DNA from: an uncultured bacterium
GTDB lineage: Bacteria; Bacteroidota; Bacteroidia; Chitinophagales; CAIODY01
Length of the DNA stretch: 55,620 nucleotides
Direction: 5' to 3'
Assembly (NCBI GenBank): GCA_903857255.1
Contig: CAIODY010000015.1
Coordinates: 1 to 55,620 of the forward strand
Below the pieces are notes generated by a model that made no database searches, was not told where the DNA came from, and worked only from the letters and a program-made list of their open reading frames with translations. The translations under genes and the position numbers were made by a program. Positions within the stretch are counted from its first letter, which is position 1; the number at the start of each line of letters is the position of its first letter. This document shows, one piece after another, positions 8,708 to 18,383 of this stretch.

Positions 8708-10595
8708 ATGCGGTTGCCAACTCTTCCGCCAAATCTTTTTCAATCACCAAATTTTGAATGATAAAATCTTGGCGTTGTGGGGTGTTTTTGCCCATGTAAT
8801 ATTCCAGCAATTTCGGAATCGTCATTTCAGGATTCATAATGATAGGTTGCAATCGAATATCAGGACCAATAAAGTTGGCAAACTCTTCGGGCGAAATTTC
8901 ACCCAAACCTTTAAATCGAGTGATTTCGGGCTTTCCAGCCAGTTTGTGAATTGCTCGTTGGCGTTCTTCATCGCTGTAACAATAAATCGTTTCTTGTTTA
9001 TTTCGCACTCTGAAAAGTGGCGTTTCTAAAATATAAACGTGTCCGTTTTTTACTAAGTCGGGAAAAAATTGCAAGAAAAAAGTCATCATCAATAATCTGA
9101 TGTGCATGCCGTCAACATCAGCATCAGTGGCTATTACAACAGAATTATAACGCAAGCCTTCCAATCCATCTTCAATATTCAATGCATGTTGCAGCAAATT
9201 AAATTCTTCATTTTCATACACCACTTTTTTAGTGAGTGAAAAACAATTCAACGGCTTGCCTCGTAAGCTAAACACAGCCTGCGTTTCCACATCTCTCGAT
9301 TTGGTAATCGAACCACTTGCCGAATCACCTTCGGTGATGAAAATAGTAGTGCCCAGTTTTTTTGTTTCTACTTCTTCTTTCTGTTTTCCTTCGGCAACAT
9401 CATTAAAATGGAAGCGACAATCACGTAATTTTTTATTGTGCAAATTCGCTTTCTTGGCTCGTTCGTTTGCCAATTTTTTGATGCCTGCAATTTCTTTTCG
9501 TTCTCTTTCACTTTGCATAATTCGTTTCAGCAAAGCATCAGCTGTTGCAGGATTTTTGTGCAAATAATTATCTAATTGTTTCGATAAAAATTCGCCCACA
9601 AAATTTTTCATGCTCACACCATTTTCAGGCGCAGTGGTCAGCGAACCCAATTTTGTTTTCGTTTGCGATTCAAACACAGGCTCTTGCACTCTCACCGCCA
9701 CAGCCGCTACAATACTGCCTCTGATGTCGGTTGCATCAAAATCTTTTTTATAAAAATCACGAATTGTTTTTACAAACATTTCTTTGAAAGCCGCTAAATG
9801 CGTACCGCCTTGTGTAGTGTATTGCCCATTCACATAGCTGTAATATTCTTCGCCATATTGGTCATCGTGTGTGATGGCAACTTCAATGTCTTCGCCTTTT
9901 AAATGAATGATGGGATAACGCAACTCAATGTTTTGCGTTTTGTGCGACAACAAATCGTGCAAACCATTTTTTGAAACAAATTTTTTATCGTTGAAATTAA
10001 TCACCAAACCAGCGTTGAGGTAGCAATAATTCCACAATTGGTTTTCAATGTATTCATTGATGAAATGAAATTTTTTGAACACCGCTTCATCCGCCAAAAA
10101 ACTCATTTCGGTGCCATTCGATTCCGAAGTTTTTTCTTCTTTATATTCTTTCGTTAAAATTCCTCTTTCAAATTCAGCTTTCTTCGCCACACCTTCTCTC
10201 ACCGATTTTACAGAGAAATAAACGCTCAACGCATTCACCGCTTTTGTACCCACGCCATTCAAGCCCACAGATTTCTGAAACGCTTTACTGTCATACTTTC
10301 CACCCGTATTCATCTTGCTCACCACATCCACTACTTTGCCTAACGGAATGCCTCTGCCATAATCACGAACGGTAACTTTTTTGTCTTCAATTTTGATGTC
10401 GATTTTTGTTCCAAAACCCATCATGTGTTCATCAATCGAGTTGTCCATCACCTCTTTTAATAAAACATAAATGCCATCATCGGTTGCGCTGCCATCGCCC
10501 AATTTACCAATGTACATGCCTGGTCGCAGGCGAATATGTTCTTGCCATTCTAAGCTGCGAATGCTGCTTTCATCATAAGTAGATACTGTTGCCAT
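8706..10595 (-). CDS. parE: DNA topoisomerase IV subunit B
   Basis: A 629-residue type IIA topoisomerase ATPase subunit. The GHKL ATPase domain holds [17 protein letters not shown] and the [12 protein letters not shown] loop. The Toprim domain has EGDSASG near residue 420 and [10 protein letters not shown] near 487. The length is typical of the shorter ParE form. Gyrase B is the main alternative, and ParE versus GyrB is decided from overall resemblance to the ParE form in this phylum. It acts with ParC to unlink daughter chromosomes. The parC gene is not in the neighbouring sequence seen here. The stop codon lies in a palindromic repeat. Confidence 0.9.
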   Translation of the reverse strand: MATVSTYDESSIRSLEWQEHIRLRPGMYIGKLGDGSATDDGIYVLLKEVMDNSIDEHMMGFGTKIDIKIEDKKVTVRDYGRGIPLGKVVDVVSKMNTGGKYDSKAFQKSVGLNGVGTKAVNALSVYFSVKSVREGVAKKAEFERGILTKEYKEEKTSESNGTEMSFLADEAVFKKFHFINEYIENQLWNYCYLNAGLVINFNDKKFVSKNGLHDLLSHKTQNIELRYPIIHLKGEDIEVAITHDDQYGEEYYSYVNGQYTTQGGTHLAAFKEMFVKTIRDFYKKDFDATDIRGSIVAAVAVRVQEPVFESQTKTKLGSLTTAPENGVSMKNFVGEFLSKQLDNYLHKNPATADALLKRIMQSERERKEIAGIKKLANERAKKANLHNKKLRDCRFHFNDVAEGKQKEEVETKKLGTTIFITEGDSASGSITKSRDVETQAVFSLRGKPLNCFSLTKKVVYENEEFNLLQHALNIEDGLEGLRYNSVVIATDADVDGMHIRLLMMTFFLQFFPDLVKNGHVYILETPLFRVRNKQETIYCYSDEERQRAIHKLAGKPEITRFKGLGEISPEEFANFIGPDIRLQPIIMNPEMTIPKLLEYYMGKNTPQRQDFIIQNLVIEKDLAEELATA

Positions 10596-10820
10596 GTTGC
10601 TTTTTAAAAGAGTTGCAAAGAAAACAACTTTGTTTGTTTTGCAAAATTTCTTTACACACTTTACACTTTTGACTGCTTATTATTGTCCACTTTTTTCTTA
10701 AAATTTCACCTTTATCTTTCTGCAATTTTTTTATGCGTTGAACAACAAAAAACAAATCAGCGAATGAGGAATCGAGCCTATGTGTTTGAAAAGAAAACTG
10801 CTTCGGCTTATGTTGTATTT

Positions 10821-11525
10821 CTATCGTAACGAATGTGTTAAATTAAATTTCCCAATAGCATTTTTACTCAACTCATTCACCATTTCATCAACGGAATTGG
10901 TGAGCAAAAAATATTTTTCATCTTCTGCCGAAATAGTTCCTATTGCTTTTAAATGGTCAATATAATCCAACAATTTTTGGTGAAATTCTTTATCGAAAAT
11001 AATGATGGGAAATTGTTTTATTTTTTTTGTTTGAATTAAAGTGAGTGCTTCAAAAAATTCATCCAATGTGCCAAAGCCACCTGGCAACACCACAAAGGCA
11101 TAAGAATATTTCACCAATAAGGTTTTGCGAACGAAAAAATATTTGATGTCAACCGATTTGTCAACATAAGGATTAATGTGTTGTTCGAAAGGTAAAATAA
11201 TATTGCAGCCAATTGATTTTCCACCTACCCTTCTTGCACCTTTGTTAGCAGCTTCCATAATGCCAGGCCCGCCACCAGTCAATACTACAAAGCCCATTTT
11301 GGCAATGGCTGCACCAATTTCTTCCGCCAATTTATAATACGGATGGTCAGCTTTAAAACGAGCAGAACCAAACACTGTAACACAAGGTCCCAAACGATGA
11401 AATGCTTTAAAACCTTTTATGAATTCTCTCATCACTTTGAAAATAAAAATCGTGTTTTTGAAATGGGTTTGTGGTCCCTCTAAAAATTTTATTTCCGATT
11501 TGCTCGGCTTCAATTCTTTATCCAT
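10821..11525 (-). CDS. LOG-family (TIGR00730-type) Rossmann-fold protein
   Basis: A 234-residue protein with the two family motifs: GGGPGIMEAANKGA near residue 82, and PGGFGTLDEFFE near 145. The LOG family contains cytokinin-activating phosphoribohydrolases and bacterial nucleotide-monophosphate nucleosidases, so a nucleotide N-glycosidase activity is likely, but the substrate is not readable. The stop codon of the arginase-family gene is only six bases upstream of its start, suggesting cotranscription. The 225 bp between this gene and parE hold no recognizable feature. Confidence 0.9.
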   Translation of the reverse strand: MDKELKPSKSEIKFLEGPQTHFKNTIFIFKVMREFIKGFKAFHRLGPCVTVFGSARFKADHPYYKLAEEIGAAIAKMGFVVLTGGGPGIMEAANKGARRVGGKSIGCNIILPFEQHINPYVDKSVDIKYFFVRKTLLVKYSYAFVVLPGGFGTLDEFFEALTLIQTKKIKQFPIIIFDKEFHQKLLDYIDHLKAIGTISAEDEKYFLLTNSVDEMVNELSKNAIGKFNLTHSLR

Positions 11526-11531
11526 AATTAT

Positions 11532-12575
11532 TTATGAGTTTGATTTCAAAATCAAATGACACATTTTAAACAACATTCTTGCGCCTACATTCGCATCCCA
11601 TTCATCTTTGCCTGATGCCACTTCATTCAAATCGAAACCAATTATTTTTTTGCCTGCCGTTAAAATAGTTTCCATTAAATAAACGGCTTGTTCAAATTCT
11701 AAGCCGCCAGGTACAGGCGTGCCAGTATTCGGACACAACTTCGGGTCTAAGCCATCAATATCAAAACTGATGTACACATTTTGCGGTAATTCTTTTACGA
11801 TTTTATCACACGTTTTCTTCCACGATTCACCACTAAATTGCAGCTGCTTTAAATCTTTATCAAAAAATGTTTTTACTTTTTTGCTCGATTTAATTAAATC
11901 CATTTCTTCTTCGCAATAATCTCTAATGCCAACTTGTACCAATTTTTTCACAGCTCCAACTTCCTTCAACACATTAAACATAATGCTGGCATGGCTATAT
12001 TTAAAGCCTTCATAAGCTTCACGTAAATCGCAATGGGCATCAATTTGCAACACACCAAACTCTTTGTGTTTTTTTGCCAATGCTTTTATAAAACCAAGCG
12101 GTGTGCTGTGGTCGCCACCAATTAAACCCACCAACTTTTTTTCAATTAATAAAACTGAAGTTTCTTCTTCTACAAAATCAATCATGGCTTCACAAGCCTG
12201 ATTTACTTTTTTGGAGGTGGCTTCATTGGTTTTACCATGCTGCAAACCATCAATATATTTTTCTACATCGCTTCGCAATTGTTTGCTTAGCTTAGCCACT
12301 TTCGGGTTAATATCCGTCATCGCAATTCCTTTTTGCCAAATGTTGGGTGCAATAGGGTCGTATAAATCCACTTGCATCGAAGCATCAAAAATGGCTTCAG
12401 GTCCTTTAGCAGCACCGCTTTTGTAAGATACGGTCACTTCCCAAGGCACAGGCAACAAAACTAATTTTGCATTTTCGGTATTAAATGGTAAACCAAAAAT
12501 ATTGTTGCCAGCAGCAGCAACATCATTCGGGTTAAAATCTTTTAAAGGTGAATTTTCATTTTTTTTCTTAGCCAT
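11532..12575 (-). CDS. Arginase/agmatinase/formimidoylglutamase-family metallohydrolase
   Basis: A 347-residue ureohydrolase-fold enzyme. The start at 12575 (MAKKKNENSPLKDFN) is preferred to an in-frame Met at 12617, since the extra 14 residues look unlike the family. Manganese-binding motifs are intact: GGDHSTPLG near residue 152, DAHCDLREAYEG near 178, and SFDIDGLDP near 269. It should hydrolyse a guanidino or formimino substrate, releasing urea or formamide, but the motifs do not tell arginase, agmatinase and formimidoylglutamase apart. It is divergent from fmt and probably in one unit with the LOG gene. Confidence 0.88.
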   Translation of the reverse strand: MAKKKNENSPLKDFNPNDVAAAGNNIFGLPFNTENAKLVLLPVPWEVTVSYKSGAAKGPEAIFDASMQVDLYDPIAPNIWQKGIAMTDINPKVAKLSKQLRSDVEKYIDGLQHGKTNEATSKKVNQACEAMIDFVEEETSVLLIEKKLVGLIGGDHSTPLGFIKALAKKHKEFGVLQIDAHCDLREAYEGFKYSHASIMFNVLKEVGAVKKLVQVGIRDYCEEEMDLIKSSKKVKTFFDKDLKQLQFSGESWKKTCDKIVKELPQNVYISFDIDGLDPKLCPNTGTPVPGGLEFEQAVYLMETILTAGKKIIGFDLNEVASGKDEWDANVGARMLFKMCHLILKSNS

Positions 12576-12699
12576 GTTTTTTGAATTATTGATGCGAAAA
12601 TAAGGTGTGGATGCCAACCGTTTTATTAATTGATTAAAGTTAGATAGTTGATAACAGTTTCTGTTAGACGCTCATTTTTTCTTTCAAAACAAAAATGCG

Positions 12700-12732
12700 T
12701 TGTCATTTCTTTTTAGATAAATCCTACATTTG
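12700..12732 (+). promoter_or_regulatory. Predicted Bacteroidota-type promoter for fmt
   Basis: TTG at 12700-12702 and TACATTTG at 12725-12732, 22 bases apart, fit the TTG-N(17-23)-TAnnTTTG form. Start codon 18 bp downstream. Confidence 0.55.
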
Positions 12733-12750
12733 CCACTTCAAAATTCATTC

Positions 12751-13653
12751 ATGCGTATTGTTTTTTTCGGCACTCCTGATTTTGCAGTTCCTTCCTTAAA
12801 AATTTTAGTGGATAATGGTTATACCATAGCAGCCGTTGTAACCGTTGCTGATAAGCCATCGGGCAGAGGTTTGCAATTGCACGAATCGCCGGTGAAAAAA
12901 TTTGCAGTGGCAAATAGCATTAAAGTTTTGCAGCCAATAAAATTGAAAGATGAAAATTTTATTGCCGAATTAAAATCATTAAACGCTGATTTATTTATTG
13001 TGATTGCTTTTCGAATGTTACCCGAAATGGTTTGGACAATGCCCCCCATTGGCACATTCAACTTGCATGGAAGTTTGTTGCCAAAATATCGTGGTGCTGC
13101 GCCGATTAATTGGGCAATTATGAATGGCGAAAAAGAAACTGGAGTAACTACTTTCTTTTTAAAACATGCAATTGATACGGGTGATATTTTATTGCAACAA
13201 AAAATAGAAATTGCTGAAAGCATGAATGCTGGCGAATTGCACGACAAAATGATGTTGGTTGGTGCTGATGTAGTTTTGAAAACTGTTCGATTAATTGAAA
13301 CCAAAAACTATCAACTACAATCGCAAACTGGTGAAATAATTCATGCACCAAAAATTTTCAAAGACGATTGCAAAATCAATTGGAATCAATCGGTAGAACA
13401 AGTAAATAATTTTATTCGAGGCTTGAGTCCTTATCCTGCTGCATTTACAGATTTGAATGGAAAAGTTTTAAAAATATTTTCAGGAAAAAAAAATATCCAA
13501 CCTGTCGAACACGAGGTTGGTTCTTATATAACCAACCATAAAAGTTTCTTGAAATTTGCTTGCATTGATGGTTATTTTGAAGTTGAAAATTTGCAATTAG
13601 AAGGCAAACAAAAAATGTATGTGCAAGATTTTTTAAGAGGTTGGCGCAATTAA
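12751..13653 (+). CDS. fmt: Methionyl-tRNA formyltransferase
   Basis: A 300-residue enzyme that formylates the initiator Met-tRNA using 10-formyltetrahydrofolate. The start at 12751 gives the family N-terminus MRIVFFGTPDFAVPSL. The formyl-transferase motif HGSLLPKYRGAAPINW spans about residues 105-120 and includes the catalytic Asn-His-Asp surroundings (NLHGS; HAIDTGDIL). The C-terminal OB-like domain is present but short. Its stop overlaps the stop of the convergent glycosyltransferase gene by three bases (13651-13652 shared with 13650-13652). Confidence 0.96.
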   Translation: MRIVFFGTPDFAVPSLKILVDNGYTIAAVVTVADKPSGRGLQLHESPVKKFAVANSIKVLQPIKLKDENFIAELKSLNADLFIVIAFRMLPEMVWTMPPIGTFNLHGSLLPKYRGAAPINWAIMNGEKETGVTTFFLKHAIDTGDILLQQKIEIAESMNAGELHDKMMLVGADVVLKTVRLIETKNYQLQSQTGEIIHAPKIFKDDCKINWNQSVEQVNNFIRGLSPYPAAFTDLNGKVLKIFSGKKNIQPVEHEVGSYITNHKSFLKFACIDGYFEVENLQLEGKQKMYVQDFLRGWRN

Positions 13654-14846
13654 ATTTTTCTTTCGGTTGATTGCCAAGCTGCACTGCGTATGCCTTTTAA
13701 GAATTTAAAGAAACCAACTAAAATAGCTATGTTCATAAAATAAAAATAAGTAAGCAATCGCAATGGCTTGATGTGTATGTTGATTTGCACCAATAAAATA
13801 TCTACAAAAAACAATCCCCAGAAAACAAATTTGTACCAAAAAATGTACTCGTACAATTCATAGTGCAAATGCGAATTGGATAATTTCCAAACTAAAATCA
13901 ATCCTGCAATGGCAAAAAATGGTGTGAACCAACGCAATATTTTGTGTGATATAAATGCAAACCCAACAGGTGTAAAAGGCTTTACCAGCCAATGTTTGAA
14001 GAAAAATAAATTTTGAAAATTACCCGATGCAATTCGGCTTTTGCGTTTAAATTCTTCCATCATACTGCCTGGCACGTCTTCAAAAGCAATGGCGTTCATT
14101 TCAAAAATACATTGCTTATTTTGATTGTGAACTTGCATGGTGATGTAAAAATCTTCCATCAAAAAATTAGTAGGAATGGTTTTAAATAATTCGGCACGAA
14201 TGGCATAACATGCACCAAAAGCACCCATCAAAGCCCCGTGGAATAAGCCTTCGGCTTGTTTCATTTTATTTTCACGGCTCACATACATCGATTCTAATTC
14301 GCCCACCATGTTGTCATTTTTTGTGTTCACAATGTTTGCACCAACTAAACCAATTTCTTGATTTTTAAAATGTTTCACCAATTGCATCACACAATTTTCT
14401 TGCAATAGCACGTTGGCATCGGTTAAAATAAAAATGGTTTCTTTCGGCAATTGTTGTTTTGCTAATTGCGCCAAATGATTGATGACTACACACTTTCCGC
14501 TTCGTTGCGGCATATTGATAAATTGCAACGATGAAAATTGCGATTGTATTTTTTCAACAATTTTTGCAGTATTATCTGATGATAAATCGTTGCCAATAAA
14601 AATGTGCAGTAATTCTTTTGGATAATTTAATTGCAAAATTGATTGCAATTTTTGAGCGATTACTTTTTCTTCATTATATGCTGCAATTAAGATTGCAACC
14701 GTTGGCAGTTGCTCATTTTCAGTAAACAACAAATGATTTGGTGATTGTTTTTTTGCTAAAAACCGAATTAAAATCGGGTAGATAAAATAGGTGTATGTTA
14801 CGCCCAAAATGCACAGCCAGAAAGCAATTTCAAGAATCAATAACAT
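13650..14846 (-). CDS. Membrane glycosyltransferase, GT2 family
   Basis: A 398-residue processive-type GT2. One membrane helix at residues 3-23 is followed by a GT-A domain with ILIAAYNEEKVIAQKL near 52, NDLSSDNT near 90 and the acceptor/metal region ILTDANVLL near 137. Hydrophobic helices lie between about 285 and 385. The KRKSRIASGN segment stands where QxxRW occurs in related enzymes. It probably adds sugars to a surface polysaccharide or glycolipid. It sits 61 bp downstream of the GT4 gene on the same strand, so the two may work in one pathway. A -7-like TACATTTG-type element (TAAATTTG, minus strand, 14868-14875) is just upstream but lacks a good -33 partner. Confidence 0.88.
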   Translation of the reverse strand: MLLILEIAFWLCILGVTYTYFIYPILIRFLAKKQSPNHLLFTENEQLPTVAILIAAYNEEKVIAQKLQSILQLNYPKELLHIFIGNDLSSDNTAKIVEKIQSQFSSLQFINMPQRSGKCVVINHLAQLAKQQLPKETIFILTDANVLLQENCVMQLVKHFKNQEIGLVGANIVNTKNDNMVGELESMYVSRENKMKQAEGLFHGALMGAFGACYAIRAELFKTIPTNFLMEDFYITMQVHNQNKQCIFEMNAIAFEDVPGSMMEEFKRKSRIASGNFQNLFFFKHWLVKPFTPVGFAFISHKILRWFTPFFAIAGLILVWKLSNSHLHYELYEYIFWYKFVFWGLFFVDILLVQINIHIKPLRLLTYFYFMNIAILVGFFKFLKGIRSAAWQSTERKI

Positions 14847-14907
14847 TTACAATTTTTTTTCGAGTGCCAAATTTACGATAAAACGCAAAGTAAAAAAATG
14901 AAAAGAA

Positions 14908-16104
14908 TCATTGTTTGAAATTTTCAATTGTTTTTATGAAATCTTGCGTCAATTTCAGTTGGTCAAAATTTTGCTGAATATGCTGCTGTGCATTCATGCC
15001 AAGGCTTTTTATTTTTTCAACATCATTCAATAATTTAATAATTGCCTGTTGCATTTCTTGTGCTGAATTTGCAATAACAATATTTTGTCCATTGGTATAA
15101 TTTAATCCTTCAGCAGCTTGCGAAGTGGCTATGATGGCTTTGCCCATTGCCATTGCTTCAATTATTTTTATGCGTACGCCACCACCGCTTAATAGTGGAA
15201 CAATCATTATTTGCTTATCGCTCATAAATTGTTTTGCATCATCTACTTCACCAATCACATACAAACCGTTTTGCTTTTCATCAAAATATTTTCGTGGCAT
15301 TTTTCTGCCTGCTAAATAAAATTTGATTTGATTATTTTCTATGAAAACTTGAGGTAAAACATTTTTCAAAAACCAGTCAACACCTTCTACATTTGGCATC
15401 CACTCCATGCTGCCCAAATGAAACAAACTATTTTGTTCGGCTGATTTTTGTTCTTCTACAAAATCATTCAAAAAAATTCCAGCAGGAAAAAGCACGGCAT
15501 TATTTTTTTGAGTAGAAGCATTTATCAATTGCAATTCATCTGCATTAATGGCGGCTACTACATCTACTTTTTTCCAAGTTGCAGTTTCAAATTTCTCTAA
15601 TTGAGCGGCTAATATTTTAAGATAACTATTTTTGGGAAAAACTGCATTGGCAGCCAATTGCTGCCAAATTTTATACTCCACATTATGAGCTCGTAATGAA
15701 ATTTTTGCTTGGGAATATTTGCGAATTATATCTACATAAACACCCATAAAAATCCCCTCTAACTGAATTAAATTAAACTCATTTTGCTGCAACAATTCAA
15801 TCAATTTTTGTTCAAATTGCTTGCTTTCAAATCGTGAAATATGATACGATTTATTTTGAAGTAAACTCCAAAAAGCTGCTATTGGATGGAGATTGGTGTT
15901 TTTGTAAATTAAATGTAGCTGACAAAGTTTTCTAAAACTATCATCAATTTTGTTGGGTTGAACAAAGTGTTTTTTTGTGTTGAAACTCAATAAAGTTACT
16001 TCATGCCCCAGTTGAAAGAAAGCTTTAGTAATGTTGTGAATGCCAATAGCACCGCCATCTTTGGGCGGAAATGGCAAGCGATAACTTAGTTGCAAAATTT
16101 TCAC
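14908..16104 (-). CDS. Glycosyltransferase, GT4 family
   Basis: A 398-residue GT-B enzyme. The N-terminal domain starts MKILQLSYRLPFPPKDGG, typical of family 4 enzymes that begin with an acceptor-binding Gly-rich loop. The C-terminal domain has the nucleotide-sugar motif LLSGGGVRIKIIEAMAMGKA near residues 298-317, including the EAMAxG phrase. No signal peptide or membrane helix. Sugar donor and acceptor are not readable. It is followed by the GT2 gene and probably shares its role in surface glycan assembly. Confidence 0.9.
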   Translation of the reverse strand: MKILQLSYRLPFPPKDGGAIGIHNITKAFFQLGHEVTLLSFNTKKHFVQPNKIDDSFRKLCQLHLIYKNTNLHPIAAFWSLLQNKSYHISRFESKQFEQKLIELLQQNEFNLIQLEGIFMGVYVDIIRKYSQAKISLRAHNVEYKIWQQLAANAVFPKNSYLKILAAQLEKFETATWKKVDVVAAINADELQLINASTQKNNAVLFPAGIFLNDFVEEQKSAEQNSLFHLGSMEWMPNVEGVDWFLKNVLPQVFIENNQIKFYLAGRKMPRKYFDEKQNGLYVIGEVDDAKQFMSDKQIMIVPLLSGGGVRIKIIEAMAMGKAIIATSQAAEGLNYTNGQNIVIANSAQEMQQAIIKLLNDVEKIKSLGMNAQQHIQQNFDQLKLTQDFIKTIENFKQ

Positions 16105-16195
16105 AGTGGGCGAATTTACAAACAGTAAAATTGTTGCGTAAGTTTAATTTGCAAAAAGAGTGTTCAAATCTTTGTGGAAAATTAACAAGATGATA

Positions 16196-16226
16196 TTTGT
16201 TTTTAAAATTCAAAAGTTTATGTTTG
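16196..16226 (+). promoter_or_regulatory. Predicted promoter, TTTG-N19-TATGTTTG
   Basis: TTTG at 16196-16199 and TATGTTTG at 16219-16226, spaced by exactly 19 bases, the Bacteroidota consensus. Start codon of the DUF2795 gene 25 bp downstream. Confidence 0.65.
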
Positions 16227-16251
16227 CGGAAAATTAAAAAAATCGAAAACG

Positions 16252-16473
16252 ATGTATTGGACACTTGAATTAGCATCCTATTTAGAAGACGCACCTTGGC
16301 CTGCAACAAAAGATGAATTGATTGATTACGCAATTCGTTCAGGCGCACCAGTTGAAGTTGTTGAAAATTTACAAGAATTAGAAGAGGACGGTGAATTGCA
16401 TGAAAGCATTGAAGACATTTGGCCTGATTATCCAACCAAAGATGATTTCCTTTTTAATGAGGATGAATATTAA
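16252..16473 (+). CDS. DUF2795 family small acidic protein
   Basis: A 73-residue, strongly acidic protein: ELASYLEDAPWPATKDELIDYA resembles the DUF2795 fold, seen elsewhere as a small helical domain with the phrase YPATKxELIxYA. The C-terminus is DYPTKDDFLFNEDEY. It has its own consensus promoter and a strong terminator, so it is a monocistronic gene. Function unknown. Confidence 0.88.
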   Translation: MYWTLELASYLEDAPWPATKDELIDYAIRSGAPVEVVENLQELEEDGELHESIEDIWPDYPTKDDFLFNEDEY

Positions 16474-16527
16474 AACTCAAAGTAGTTTTTATGTGATTTT
16501 AAATTTACTGATGTAGAAAATCTTAAT

Positions 16528-16557
16528 AAAAAAGGGAAGCATTTGCTTCCCTTTTTT
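16528..16557 (+). terminator. Rho-independent terminator after DUF2795 gene
   Basis: AAAAGGGAAGCA and TGCTTCCCTTTT around a 2-base loop, followed by T-run; symmetrical A/T runs let it also serve the convergent lipoprotein gene. Confidence 0.85.
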
Positions 16558-16583
16558 ATTGGAGTGAGATTAAAATCTGTAAA

Positions 16584-17291
16584 TTATTTTTTGTCAGCAG
16601 TTTTTTTAGTTACACCAATTGTTCCTGTTGAAGTGCCCACTGGCGGTGCTTTTGCTTTTGGTTCTTCAACAACTGGTGCAGGATTTTGTGCATCAACTGA
16701 TTTTTGTGTTGGTCCTTTAGCATAAGATGCAGAAGGTAAATTGATGGAGTGGTCAATATATTCTGCTTCGGGTTTTTCTAAAGTAGAAGCCTTTTTATAA
16801 TGGTCTTCGTAAAATTTGTTGGTGCCATTATAATCATCAATATAATAAGCGTCGTTGTAGCCTTCAGCTTTACGCACTACATATCTTTCTTGTTGGTCGT
16901 TGATGCCATCATAAATTGAACGAGATACACCACCGCTGTGATGACCATATTTAGCAGCACTTTCATTTTCAACAGCATTTGCCATTTTCTTTCCTGTTGA
17001 TGAAGTGGTCATGACATCATTTGAAGATGCTGATGCAGAGCTTGCAGTAGAATTAGCTGTTGATGAATTATTATTCGTACTGCTTTGAGCTGATGATGCA
17101 CTTGTGCTACTGCTGTTTGCTGCTTTGGATGAAGTATCGCTCAAACCTGCATACATGCTGGTATCTAATGTGGATGAAGCATCCGCAGCTGGTGTTTCGG
17201 TTTTTGAAAATTTGTTTTTACATGATTTGCATGATGTAACGACAAACATGGTGGCTATCAAAAAATAAAACAGGAAGTTTTTCTTTGTCAT
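16584..17291 (-). CDS. Ser/Ala-rich predicted lipoprotein
   Basis: A 235-residue protein with a lipoprotein signal (MFVVTSCKSCKN; the lipobox Cys is near residue 21). Residues 35-100 are low-complexity Ser/Ala/Thr/Asn, likely an unstructured tether. A compact segment (SRSIYDGINDQQERYVVRKAEG and NGTNKFYEDHYKK) follows, then a Pro/Ala-rich tail ending in Lys residues. I recognise no family. It is downstream of the PorP/SprF gene on the same strand (48-bp gap), so a role at the outer membrane with that protein is possible but only inferred from position. Confidence 0.75.
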   Translation of the reverse strand: MTKKNFLFYFLIATMFVVTSCKSCKNKFSKTETPAADASSTLDTSMYAGLSDTSSKAANSSSTSASSAQSSTNNNSSTANSTASSASASSNDVMTTSSTGKKMANAVENESAAKYGHHSGGVSRSIYDGINDQQERYVVRKAEGYNDAYYIDDYNGTNKFYEDHYKKASTLEKPEAEYIDHSINLPSASYAKGPTQKSVDAQNPAPVVEEPKAKAPPVGTSTGTIGVTKKTADKK

Positions 17292-17339
17292 AATTGTTAG
17301 TATAAAATAGTTTTACAAAATTAATGTGTGAATGTGATT

Positions 17340-18362
17340 TTAGAACTTAGGGCAGAACATTTTTTTGCGCTTGTTGTAAACATTCTCTTTGCTTTTTGGA
17401 CAATTAATCAGATACTGCAATGCCAATTCAGGTCCGCCAAAACTGTTAGTTGTGTAGTGCAAGCCCGATACATTAAAGTCATAAGATAAGCCTAAACTAA
17501 AGTGTGCAACATCAACACGAAAATATAACATCATGGCATCAATGCTGGGGTGAGCAACACGAGTGCCTAAGCCAAAATAGATAGCAGTTTCGCTGCTCCC
17601 ATTGTCATCAATCAATACTTTATTCATCATGCTGATTTGCAATTCTCTTGCTTTTTGTTGGCTGATGAATAACATGGTTGGAATGATGGTGTAGGCATCA
17701 GATGCTTGAATGTAAGCATTGCCATGCAACTGAATTTTCTTTCCCAAATTATCATCCAACTTCACAAAAGTTTGATTGATGCTATTGATGTGATAAGCAG
17801 AAAGCCCAACATTATAACTCAACCAATTTAAGGGCTGATGATGCACAAATGTTCCTAAGCCAAAATCCATGAATGAAATGCCGCCAGTGGTGATGTTGTG
17901 CAAATCAGTCATGTCATCTAATGTAACACTTGCAATGTCAATTTTTTTGTTCCAATTAGCAATGTGAAATGCTGCTGACAAAGTAAGTGGTTTCTTTTTA
18001 TTTAAGATTTTGCAATAACCAAATGTGAAACCGATAGATTGTGTGCCATAGCTTACATCACCAGCTTTATCTGAATAAAAATCTAAACCTACGCCAAAAA
18101 AACCATTTTTCAATTGCTCTTTTAGCAAAGGCATATCGGCTGAAAATGCAATAGTTTGAAACGATGAACTGCCCATCATCGAACCCCATTGATTACGATA
18201 ATTGGCATTCATTCTGAAACAGCCGTTGAATTGCCCAACCAATGCAGGATTCACTTCCAGCGGTGTCATGTAGTGTTGTGAAAAATGTAAATCTTGCGCC
18301 ATCAAATGATTGCTCATCAATAACAACAAGACTGCAAATATTTTTTTAGTGAAAATTTTCAT
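17340..18362 (-). CDS. PorP/SprF family type IX secretion membrane protein
   Basis: A 340-residue outer-membrane protein. A signal peptide (MKIFTKKIFAVLLLLMSNHLMAQ) is followed by the family opening DLHFSQHYMTPLEVNPALVGQFNG, then YRNQWGSMMGSSSFQT and repeated amphipathic strands ending in a short basic C-terminus. PorP and SprF help secretion or surface attachment of T9SS cargo; many Bacteroidota carry several copies next to a cargo with a type B end. That is the case here: the upstream gene, 21 bp away, encodes a PKD/CHU_C protein, its likely partner. Confidence 0.92.
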   Translation of the reverse strand: MKIFTKKIFAVLLLLMSNHLMAQDLHFSQHYMTPLEVNPALVGQFNGCFRMNANYRNQWGSMMGSSSFQTIAFSADMPLLKEQLKNGFFGVGLDFYSDKAGDVSYGTQSIGFTFGYCKILNKKKPLTLSAAFHIANWNKKIDIASVTLDDMTDLHNITTGGISFMDFGLGTFVHHQPLNWLSYNVGLSAYHINSINQTFVKLDDNLGKKIQLHGNAYIQASDAYTIIPTMLFISQQKARELQISMMNKVLIDDNGSSETAIYFGLGTRVAHPSIDAMMLYFRVDVAHFSLGLSYDFNVSGLHYTTNSFGGPELALQYLINCPKSKENVYNKRKKMFCPKF

Positions 18363-18383
18363 GTGCTTAGTAAAAGAATTTTT

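Noticed and set aside
12819-13304. A 161-codon minus-strand frame inside fmt.
   Set aside because: It lies opposite a well-conserved fmt with intact motifs and has no family likeness.
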